A stretch of 5,840 bases of DNA. Source: Propionibacteriaceae bacterium. Its GTDB lineage: Bacteria > Actinomycetota > Actinomycetes > Propionibacteriales > Propionibacteriaceae. Within the stretch, counting starts at the first letter, position 1. The number at the start of each line of letters is the position of its first letter. Below the pieces are notes generated by a model. That model made no database searches. It had not been told where the DNA came from and saw only the letters and a list, made by a program, of their open reading frames with translations. The translations under genes were made by a program, and so were the position numbers. The DNA lies in assembly GCA_003153855.1 (NCBI GenBank), contig PMBM01000229.1:1-5840 (forward strand), in the 5' to 3' direction. This document shows positions 1 to 5,147 of this stretch, piece after piece.

Positions 1-812
1 TTGGACACCGCCCAGAGAGGTTGCCCCGCGGCGCTGTAGATGACGATGTTCCCGTCGTCCTGCAAGGCAAGCCAGGCACCCCTTCCTGCGGTTCCGCTGT
101 TCCATCGCGCCTTGCCTCCGACATACTCGACGAAGTTCCCGTCGTACTGGAACACCAACGTGCCGTAGTCGTTGGACCAGCACAGGTGGCCGGCCGCCAA
201 GGTGCGAGGCACGACGGCCTGCGAGATCGGCGTGGGCTCCACCGTGCAGCCATTCTGGTCGCCGAGGTCCTGCCACCGAATGCCGCTCAAGGTCGAGTAA
301 CCGCTGGCGCTGCCGTCCGCGCTCTCCCAGTAGTTCAGTATCTGATGGGTGTGGGCCGCGTAGTAGACGCTGAGGTACTTGTGCGCATCTGGGGTGGTGT
401 ACGCGGCGCTCTGGTAGTACCAGTTGCTCGCATAGAGGGCCTTGTTGTTCGCCGAGTAGATGACGACGTTGCCGTCACCCTGCAGGGCAAGCGTCGCACC
501 CGCGCCCCAGGTTCCGGTGTTCCAGGCAGGGACCCCATTGACGTAGTAGACGAGGTTTCCGTCGGTCTGGTAGATGAGCAGATCTGTGCCAAGAGAGAGG
601 CAGAACGTCCCGTTGACGTAACGAAGTCCAGTCGTCCAGCTCACCGAATCAGGGCAGCTCGCCGGCGCCACGGCTCGTCCGGCCGGCGCGAAGAGGCTGG
701 AGCTCCACAGCGCAGTCACGACGGTCAGAAGCAGGGCCAGACGGGCGAATCCTCTAGGGATGGACGTCCCGTTCTTCCACACGGAACGACCGATCCGGCT
801 GTTCGTCGTCAT
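1..812 (-). CDS. Secreted B-lectin (bulb-type mannose-binding lectin) domain protein, copy 1, C-terminus cut by window edge
   Basis: Reading from the ATG at 812-810 the frame stays open for 270 codons to the window edge, so the gene is partial at its 3' end. Residues 1-49 form a long Sec-type signal peptide: a polar N-region, a hydrophobic core LALLLTVVTALW, then small residues before PASC. The mature part has four QxDxNxVxY motifs at about residues 82-90, 111-119, 222-230 and 251-259, the signature of the bulb-type lectin family, whose motifs bind mannose. Four cysteines match copy 2. The protein is about three-quarters identical to copy 2, with two extra residues in the signal peptide (GRS in place of R). 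By comparison it probably ends about 50 residues beyond the window. An AAAGGGG ribosome binding site lies 7 nt before the start. It is likely exported and binds glycans or acts as a bacteriocin-like lectin; the ligand is unknown. The family is confident, the role is inference. Confidence 0.85.
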   Translation of the reverse strand, partial: MTTNSRIGRSVWKNGTSIPRGFARLALLLTVVTALWSSSLFAPAGRAVAPASCPDSVSWTTGLRYVNGTFCLSLGTDLLIYQTDGNLVYYVNGVPAWNTGTWGAGATLALQGDGNVVIYSANNKALYASNWYYQSAAYTTPDAHKYLSVYYAAHTHQILNYWESADGSASGYSTLSGIRWQDLGDQNGCTVEPTPISQAVVPRTLAAGHLCWSNDYGTLVFQYDGNFVEYVGGKARWNSGTAGRGAWLALQDDGNIVIYSAAGQPLWAVS

Positions 813-1082
813 CTCTCGACCCCTTTGTCTCAACGCGCGAACGGTACCAAAAAGACAGTCCACACAAAGGAAGACCTGGCAACCCGCTCTCGCACGTCGA
901 ACACCACGGAGGACGACCGTCGAGGTCACCAGCACCACGCACGTGATCGCGTGCGACCAGGCCGTACGGGCGAGACGAGGACCATCCTTGGCCCCGACGT
1001 CAGCGAGGCATCGCAGGCCCGCGACACAGTCCCGGCGCTGCGCAACCGCCGCGATCGAGACAGTCCGGCTCACCCCTCGTGG
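813..1082. other. Intergenic region between the two lectin genes
   Basis: These 270 bp hold no supported gene. Bases 813-967 are the conserved upstream block shared with copy 2 and should contain the copy 1 promoter. Bases 968-1082 are unique and lie just after the stop of copy 2. I looked for a terminator there and saw only short weak inverted repeats around 1033-1049 with no T-tract, so none is called. Confidence 0.7.
820..826 (-). promoter_or_regulatory. Ribosome binding site of lectin copy 1
   Basis: On the minus strand this reads AAAGGGG, 7 nt before the ATG at 812. The same site and spacing occur before copy 2, which fixes the start of both lectin genes. Confidence 0.75.
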
Positions 1083-2042
1083 CTAGTACACCCACCCCAT
1101 CCAGACATCGCTGCCCGGGTTCGAGAACAGGCCGTAGGAGATCCTGTGGTCGGAAGTGACCTGGAGGCTGAACGTGCCGTTGTAGTGAGCGAGATCTTGC
1201 GGCTTCCACGGGCCTATGCGCGAGCTGATGGCAAGGGTGGAGACAGCCCACAGGGGTCGGCCCGACGCGTTGTAGATGACGATGTTCCCGTCGCCCTGGA
1301 ACGCGAGCCAAGCACCCTTGCCGCCGGTCCCGCTGTTCCATCGCGCCTTGCCGTCGACGTACTCGACGAAGTTCCCGTCGTACTGGAAGACGAGCGTGCC
1401 GTAGGTGTTGGCCCAGCACAGGCGACCAGGCGCCAGGTTCCGGACCAGTGTGTCCTGCTCGATCGCTCCGGACTCCACAGTGCATCCATACTGATCACCG
1501 AGGTCCTGCCACCGAACACCGTTCAGGGCTGAGTTGCCGCCGGTGGTGCCGTCCGCGCCCTCCCAGTTGTTCGCAATCTGGTGGGTGTGCGCGTTGTAGT
1601 TGAGGCTCAGAAAGTTGGTCGAGCCTGGCGTCGCGTAGGACGCAGCCTTGTAGTACCAGGTGCTCGCGTACAACGCCTTGTTGCTCGCCGAGTAGATGAC
1701 GACGTTGCCGTCGCCCTGCAGGGCGAGTCTGGCACCCACACCCCAGGTTCCGGTGTTCCAGACGGGGACCCCGTTGATGTAGTACACGAGGTTTCCGTCG
1801 GTCTGGTACGTGAGCAGATCGCCGTTGAGAGACAGGCAGAAGTCGCCGTTCGCGTAGATGGTGTCTGCCTTCCAGCTCACCGAATCCGGGCAGCTCGCCG
1901 GCGCCGCGGCTCGTCCCGTCGGCGCGAAGAGGCTGGAGCTCCACAGCGCAGTCACGACGGTCAGAAGCAGGGCCAGACGGGCGAATCCCCTAGGGATCGA
2001 CGTCCCGTTCGTCCACACGCGGATCCGGCTGTTTGTCGTCAT
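1083..2042 (-). CDS. Secreted B-lectin (bulb-type mannose-binding lectin) domain protein, copy 2, complete
   Basis: This is a 319-residue protein. The start at 2042 is chosen because AAAGGGG lies 7 nt upstream, the signal peptide begins here, and copy 1 starts at the same place; the open frame back to 2231 is not conserved as coding. Residues 1-47 are a Sec signal peptide with a hydrophobic core at about 23-39 and A-A-A before PASC. Two lectin halves follow: motifs QTDGNLVYY (80-88) and QGDGNVVIY (109-117), then QYDGNFVEY (220-228) and QGDGNIVIY (249-257). Motifs within each half are 29 residues apart and the halves are 140 apart. Cysteines 51/69 and 187/209 occupy matching places and may form one disulfide per half. 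Residues 118-186 and the aromatic tail 270-319, ending MGWVY, carry no motif I recognise. The role is probably extracellular glycan binding; no catalytic domain, anchor or LPXTG is visible. Its GC content looks lower than that of the genes to the right, not computed. Confidence 0.9.
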   Translation of the reverse strand: MTTNSRIRVWTNGTSIPRGFARLALLLTVVTALWSSSLFAPTGRAAAPASCPDSVSWKADTIYANGDFCLSLNGDLLTYQTDGNLVYYINGVPVWNTGTWGVGARLALQGDGNVVIYSASNKALYASTWYYKAASYATPGSTNFLSLNYNAHTHQIANNWEGADGTTGGNSALNGVRWQDLGDQYGCTVESGAIEQDTLVRNLAPGRLCWANTYGTLVFQYDGNFVEYVDGKARWNSGTGGKGAWLAFQGDGNIVIYNASGRPLWAVSTLAISSRIGPWKPQDLAHYNGTFSLQVTSDHRISYGLFSNPGSDVWMGWVY

Positions 2043-2049
2043 CTCTCGA

Positions 2050-2056
2050 CCCCTTT
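2050..2056 (-). promoter_or_regulatory. Ribosome binding site of lectin copy 2
   Basis: On the minus strand this reads AAAGGGG, 7 nt before the ATG at 2042. It supports that start over the in-frame ATG at 2231, which would put 63 non-conserved residues before a signal peptide. Confidence 0.75.
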
Positions 2057-2070
2057 GTCTCGACGCGCGA

Positions 2071-2098
2071 ACGGTACCAAAAAGACAGTCCACACAAA
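2071..2098 (-). promoter_or_regulatory. Candidate promoter of lectin copy 2, conserved before copy 1
   Basis: Read on the minus strand, the block has a TTTGTG -35-like element, a 16-nt spacer containing a run of five T, then TACCGT, which fits the actinobacterial TAnnnT -10 pattern, and lies about 29 nt before the ATG. The same bases are present before copy 1 (841-868 region). Conservation between the copies is direct; the promoter assignment is inference, since neither hexamer matches consensus well. A KpnI-type palindrome GGTACC overlaps the -10 and could be part of an operator. Confidence 0.3.
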
Positions 2099-2272
2099 GG
2101 AAGACCGGAACAAACCCGCTCTCGCACGTCGCACACCAGGGAGGACGACCGTCGAGCGGTCGCCAGCACCACGCACGTGATCGCGTACGACCAGGCCGTA
2201 CAGCCGGGCGCCCCGCCGGCACCGCCCCCACAGACGTAGCGACGTTCCCACCCCCATCACGCGCGGAACGAC

Positions 2273-2278
2273 TAGAGT
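2273..2278 (+). promoter_or_regulatory. Candidate -10 element for the enolase gene
   Basis: TAGAGT fits the TAnnnT -10 pattern and would start a transcript near 2285, giving a leader of about 170 nt. No convincing TTGAC-like -35 lies 16-19 nt upstream, so this is a weak call. Confidence 0.22.
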
Positions 2279-2314
2279 CCGCATCAGGCGGTGGGGCTCG
2301 CCTTCGTCACAACC

Positions 2315-2329
2315 GTCGCCCTAGGCGAC
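2315..2329. promoter_or_regulatory. Perfect 6-bp inverted repeat, possible operator
   Basis: GTCGCC and GGCGAC flank the trinucleotide CTA, giving a 15-bp dyad 130-144 bp before the enolase start. It could be a repressor half-site pair or a small RNA hairpin; there is no T-tract after it. In GC-rich DNA such a dyad can arise by chance. Confidence 0.25.
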
Positions 2330-2367
2330 CAACAGTCCCTACCTCGTGCGCACGTTCGCTGTGGCTC

Positions 2368-2391
2368 GGAGGTGGGGCCTCCCCCAGCTCC
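2368..2391 (+). promoter_or_regulatory. GC-rich hairpin in the enolase leader
   Basis: GGAG (2368-2371) pairs with CTCC (2388-2391); after one G-G mismatch, TGGGG (2373-2377) pairs with CCCCA (2382-2386) around a CCTC loop. That is nine pairs, mostly GC. The element lies 67 nt before the enolase start and is followed by a pyrimidine-rich stretch but no U-run, so a leader structure is more likely than an intrinsic terminator. Its function is unknown. Confidence 0.3.
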
Positions 2392-2446
2392 TTCTCGCCA
2401 GGCCTCGCGCGCATCTCCCGAGGTCCAGAGCGGACCCGGTGACGCG

Positions 2447-2453
2447 AAAGGGA
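2447..2453 (+). promoter_or_regulatory. Ribosome binding site of the enolase gene
   Basis: AAAGGGA precedes two adjacent ATG codons at 2456 and 2459. The gap is 2 nt to the first and 5 nt to the second, so the second ATG is the better-spaced start; the difference is one methionine. Confidence 0.65.
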
Positions 2454-2458
2454 CCATG

Positions 2459-3724
2459 ATGACCTTCGAGATCCAGAGTGTTCAGGCGATCGAGATACTG
2501 GACTCGCGTGGCCGTCCCACGCTCATGGTGACGACGACGCTGGCCGATGGAACCACTGCTGAGGCGGGCGTCCCCTCGGGAGCATCCACTGGCACTCGTG
2601 AGGCCGTGGAGCTCCGGGACGGCGATCCCACGCGCTTTGGCGGTGCCGGAGTCCTGCAGGCCGTGGGACACGTCAACGACGACATCAACGCAGGCCTCGC
2701 GGGCAGGACCTGGACGGACCTCGCCGAGGTCGACCAGGCGATGCGCGACCTGGACGGCACGCCCACCAAGGCCCGGCTGGGCGCCAACGCGATCATCGGT
2801 ACGTCGATGGCTCTCGCCCGCGCGCTGGCTCTTTCGGCGAGCACACCTCTGTACGAGTGGCTTCCCGGGATCGGCCAGCCCCGGCGACTGCCCGTCCCGT
2901 GCTTCAACGTTCTCAACGGCGGCGCCCACGCACCGAACCCGCTCGACTTCCAGGAGTTCATGGTCTGCCCGATCGGGGCATCGTCGATGAAGGAGGCTGT
3001 AAGGGCTGGAGCCGAGGTCTACCAGGCCCTTCGGAAGCGCCTCGTTGCCGGCGGCCACGCCACCGGACTGGGCGACGAGGGTGGCTTCGCTCCGAACCTC
3101 GCCGAGCCCGAGGAGGTCCTCGCCCTGATCGTCTCGGCGATCGAGGACGCCGGCTACCCCACCGGCCGCTCAGGCGTTGCGATCGCGCTGGACCCGGCCG
3201 CGTCGGAGTTCCACAAGAACGGCGTGTACGTGGTCAACGGCGCAAACCTGTCGAGCGCCGACATGATCGCTCGCTACTCGGAAATGGTCGACCGGTTCCC
3301 CATCTGGAGCATCGAGGACGGCCTCGGCGAGTCGGACAGCGCGGGCTGGAAGCAGCTCACGGCGACCCTCGGAGGTCAGATCCAGCTGGTCGGCGACGAC
3401 AACTTCTGCACGAACCCGGCGATCATCACCGCGGCCATCGCGGACGGCATCGCGAACGCAGCCCTGATCAAGGTCAACCAGATCGGTACCGTGAGCGAGA
3501 CCCTCGAAGCGATGCGGATCTGCCACGACGCCGGGTACGGCCAGATGGTCTCCCACCGCTCCGGCGAGACACCCGACACCTTCATCGCCGACCTCGCGGT
3601 CGCCACGGGATGCGGTCAGATCAAGACCGGTGCCCCCGCGCGCGGCGAGCGCGTGGCCAAGTACAACCGGCTGATCCAGATCGAGGCGCAGCGCCCGGAC
3701 CTCGCGTACGGTCTCGGAGGCTAG
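2459..3724 (+). CDS. eno: Enolase (phosphopyruvate hydratase), probably a divergent or second copy
   Basis: Enolase interconverts 2-phosphoglycerate and phosphoenolpyruvate in the cytoplasm, using Mg2+. The 421-residue protein is near the usual bacterial length (about 425-432), slightly short at the C-terminus. It shows the mobile loop SGAST (40-44), NGGAH (H157), DFQEF (E166), GDEGGF (E207), LDPAASEF (metal D245), SIEDGL (metal E286), GDD (metal D313), IKVNQ (catalytic K338), SHRSGET (H366, R367, S368) and QIKTG (K389), so every catalytic and metal residue expected from the E. coli enzyme is present. Oddities are GDDNFCTNP where GDDLFVTN is usual and GGAHAPNPLDF where GGAHADN is usual. An ATG three bases upstream is an alternative start. 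The neighbours are not the ftsB/divIC-type genes that usually flank the housekeeping actinobacterial eno, which suggests a paralogue. The family is certain; paralogue status is inference. Confidence 0.93.
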   Translation: MTFEIQSVQAIEILDSRGRPTLMVTTTLADGTTAEAGVPSGASTGTREAVELRDGDPTRFGGAGVLQAVGHVNDDINAGLAGRTWTDLAEVDQAMRDLDGTPTKARLGANAIIGTSMALARALALSASTPLYEWLPGIGQPRRLPVPCFNVLNGGAHAPNPLDFQEFMVCPIGASSMKEAVRAGAEVYQALRKRLVAGGHATGLGDEGGFAPNLAEPEEVLALIVSAIEDAGYPTGRSGVAIALDPAASEFHKNGVYVVNGANLSSADMIARYSEMVDRFPIWSIEDGLGESDSAGWKQLTATLGGQIQLVGDDNFCTNPAIITAAIADGIANAALIKVNQIGTVSETLEAMRICHDAGYGQMVSHRSGETPDTFIADLAVATGCGQIKTGAPARGERVAKYNRLIQIEAQRPDLAYGLGG

Positions 3725-3750
3725 GACAGCGCAGACCTCCATCACGTCGC

Positions 3751-3775
3751 CGCGACCACGTCCCGGCAGGTCGCG
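3751..3775 (+). terminator. Possible weak terminator hairpin after eno (no U-tract)
   Basis: This is a 7-bp perfect stem (CGCGACC/GGTCGCG) with an 11-nt loop just downstream of the eno stop. Actinobacterial terminators often lack a U-run, but the long loop and short stem make this a low-confidence call; it may be incidental GC-rich pairing. Confidence 0.2.
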
Positions 3776-3796
3776 AGACGCAGATCCGAGCACCCC

Positions 3797-3802
3797 TAGG
3801 CT
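3797..3802 (+). promoter_or_regulatory. Candidate -10 element before the DUF1015 gene
   Basis: TAGGCT matches TAnnnT and would place a transcript start near 3809, just upstream of the AAGGAGA ribosome binding site. The -35 region (about 3773-3779) is not consensus-like. Confidence 0.25.
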
Positions 3803-3817
3803 TTGGCTGCACTCGCG

Positions 3818-3824
3818 AAGGAGA
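3818..3824 (+). promoter_or_regulatory. Ribosome binding site of the DUF1015 gene
   Basis: AAGGAGA ends 3 nt before the ATG at 3828. It is the strongest Shine-Dalgarno match in the window and fixes the start. Confidence 0.75.
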
Positions 3825-3827
3825 TCC

Positions 3828-5135
3828 ATGAGCCACGAGCAGACACTGGCACGCATCGGCGTACGACTCGCTGACATCCTGCTTCCGCGCGTGGACGTCG
3901 ACCTGTCCCGCTGGGCCGTGGTGGCGTGCGACCAGTACACGGCGCAGCCCGACTACTGGGCAGCGGTCGAGGAGCTCGTGGGCGGGTCGCCCTCCACGCT
4001 GCGGCTCATCTACCCCGAGGTCTACCTCGGCGAAGCTCACTCCCATGTGCGCATCCACGCGATCAATGCCGCCATGGACGATTACCTCGAGCGCGGTCTT
4101 TTTGACACGTACGAGTCCACGTTGCTCCTCGTCCGTCGCCAGACGGCCACTGGCGTCGTCCGGTGGGGCGTCATAGTGGCGCTCGACCTCGAGCGGTACA
4201 GCTGGAACGCGGACGACCGCACCCCCATCCGCGCCACCGAGGGCACGATCCTCGACCGGATCCCGCCCCGAAAGAGGATCCGCGAGAACGCGCCCCTCGA
4301 GCTGCCGCACATCATGGTGCTCATCTCCGATGCCGCGCGGTCGGTCATCGAGCCGCTCGCGGCGATCAGCGGAGGGCTGCAACCGGTCTACGACGTCGAG
4401 CTCATGCAGCACGGCGGCCACGTCACCGGCTGGACTGTACCGGGCGACGCGATCCCCGCCTTCGCCGATGCGCTCGCCGCGCTGTACGACGCGCTCGACC
4501 CCGCCGACCCGCTCCTGTTCGCGATGGGCGACGGGAACCACAGCTTCGCCACCGCCAAGAGCTGCTGGGAGGACCTCCGACCGACACTCAGCGACGCCGA
4601 GCGCGAGGAGCACCCGGCCCGCTGGGCCCTCGTCGAGATCGAGAACATCTTCGACCCAGGCCTCGAGTTCGAGCCGATCCACCGCGTCCTCTTCGACACC
4701 CCCCGCGAGGTCTTCGAGGCCGAGCTCGCGCGCCACTGCGCCTCGTACAGGGTCTCCCCCGCCGACACCGCGGCCGAGCTCATGGACAGGGTCGTCAGCG
4801 CCACGGACCAGACGTTCGGCTACTGCGACCAGCACGGGTACGCCACGTACGCCCTCACCGATCCCGAGGCCAGCATCCCCGCGGGAACGCTCCAGACCGT
4901 GATCGACGTGCTCGTCGACGCGGGCCGCGAGGTCGACTACATCCACGGCGCGGAAGCGACGAGTGCGATCGGGCGGCGTGACTCCAACCTCGGACTTTTC
5001 CTTCCGGCCGTTCCCAAGGACTCCTTCTTCGCGTCGATCGTGGCCGACGGAGCGCTCCCACGGAAGACGTTTTCCCTCGGAGAGGCCGATGACAAGCGCT
5101 ACTACCTGGAGGCGCGCCGCATCCAGGCGGGCTAA
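3828..5135 (+). CDS. DUF1015 (COG4198-type) family protein, possible ATP-dependent free-serine kinase
   Basis: The 435-residue length matches full-length family members. Family signatures in order are VVACDQYTAQPDYW (31-44), STLRLIYPEVYL (56-67), RATEGTILDRIPPR (135-148), GDGNHSFATAK (234-244), NIFDPGLEFEPIHRVL (273-288), DYIHG (370-374) and PRKTFSLGEADDKRYY (411-426). No signal peptide or membrane segment is visible, so it is cytoplasmic. The GDGNH motif resembles the DGHHR/DGNHR core of ParB/sulfiredoxin-fold serine kinases. DUF1015 genes are often found beside serine-biosynthesis genes, and I recall a thermophile member reported as a free-serine kinase making O-phosphoserine; I could not verify this here. 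Downstream, the M16 gene follows after 12 nt, which implies co-transcription. Upstream, eno handles 2-phosphoglycerate, a plausible metabolic partner. The family is confident; the activity is a hypothesis. Confidence 0.88.
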   Translation: MSHEQTLARIGVRLADILLPRVDVDLSRWAVVACDQYTAQPDYWAAVEELVGGSPSTLRLIYPEVYLGEAHSHVRIHAINAAMDDYLERGLFDTYESTLLLVRRQTATGVVRWGVIVALDLERYSWNADDRTPIRATEGTILDRIPPRKRIRENAPLELPHIMVLISDAARSVIEPLAAISGGLQPVYDVELMQHGGHVTGWTVPGDAIPAFADALAALYDALDPADPLLFAMGDGNHSFATAKSCWEDLRPTLSDAEREEHPARWALVEIENIFDPGLEFEPIHRVLFDTPREVFEAELARHCASYRVSPADTAAELMDRVVSATDQTFGYCDQHGYATYALTDPEASIPAGTLQTVIDVLVDAGREVDYIHGAEATSAIGRRDSNLGLFLPAVPKDSFFASIVADGALPRKTFSLGEADDKRYYLEARRIQAG

Positions 5136-5140
5136 GGTGG
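5134..5140 (+). promoter_or_regulatory. Ribosome binding site of the M16 peptidase gene, overlapping the DUF1015 stop
   Basis: AAGGTGG starts inside the TAA stop codon (5133-5135) of the DUF1015 gene and lies 7 nt before the ATG at 5148. The overlap suggests translational coupling in one transcript. Confidence 0.65.
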
Positions 5141-5147
5141 CCGGATC

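Larger units (their letters stand above)
1..967. repeat. Left copy of a tandem direct duplication (partial)
   Basis: This stretch aligns base by base with 1237-2201, offset about 1230 bp, and covers the visible part of lectin copy 1 plus about 155 bp upstream. By eye the first ~170 bp of coding sequence (642-812) are about 95% identical and the upstream block about 90%, while the mature lectin codons are clearly more diverged. Similarity stops at GCCGTAC (961-967). No flanking transposon or short target duplication was seen, so this is an ordinary old tandem gene duplication. Confidence 0.85.
1237..2201. repeat. Right copy of the tandem direct duplication
   Basis: This is the partner of 1-967. 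It spans lectin copy 2 from about codon 268 back through the start and 159 bp of upstream DNA, ending at GCCGTAC (2195-2201). The two upstream blocks differ by two indels of 2 nt each plus scattered substitutions, as expected for non-coding DNA. The coding parts differ by one in-frame 6-nt indel in the signal peptide. Confidence 0.85.
2043..2458. other. Divergent intergenic region between lectin copy 2 and the enolase gene
   Basis: This region of about 416 bp separates leftward and rightward transcription. Bases 2043-2201 are the duplicated lectin upstream block. Bases 2202-2458 are the enolase leader, with a weak TAGAGT -10 candidate at 2273-2278, a 15-bp inverted repeat at 2315-2329, a GC hairpin at 2368-2391 and the RBS at 2447-2453. 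The frame of the enolase is open back to an ATG at 2291, but that would add a 56-residue extension unlike any enolase, so I treat it as non-coding. Confidence 0.65.
3725..3827. other. Spacer between eno and the DUF1015 gene, with weak hairpin and promoter candidate
   Basis: In this 103-nt gap, CGCGACC (3751-3757) can pair with GGTCGCG (3769-3775) around an 11-nt loop, 26 nt after the eno stop, without a following T-tract. TAGGCT at 3797-3802 fits the TAnnnT -10 pattern, but no good -35 is visible. The gap is compatible either with read-through from eno or with a weak separate promoter for the downstream genes. Confidence 0.4.

Noticed and set aside
21..1532. 503-codon plus-strand open frame running antisense through both lectin genes
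   Set aside because: It crosses two genes and the intergenic region, has low-complexity V/R/D-rich sequence, no ribosome binding site, and repeats because the underlying lectin DNA repeats. It is a GC-rich shadow frame.
2066..2078. TACCGTTCG next to the lectin promoter resembles one arm of a mutant lox site
   Set aside because: There is no second arm or 8-bp spacer, and the same bases occur naturally before both lectin copies; this is coincidence.
1..2201. Tandem repeats considered as a mobile element or CRISPR-like array
   Set aside because: The repeats are gene-sized paralogues and in-gene motif repeats; no transposase, terminal inverted repeats, target duplications or regular short spacers are visible.
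2043..2231. N-terminal extension of lectin copy 2 to an ATG at 2231
   Set aside because: The frame is not kept before copy 1 because of 2-nt indels, and a signal peptide and RBS mark the start at 2042.
2291..2458. 56-residue N-terminal extension of enolase from an ATG at 2291
   Set aside because: Enolases start directly at the IxxIxAxEILDSRG segment; the RBS at 2447-2453 serves the internal ATGs.
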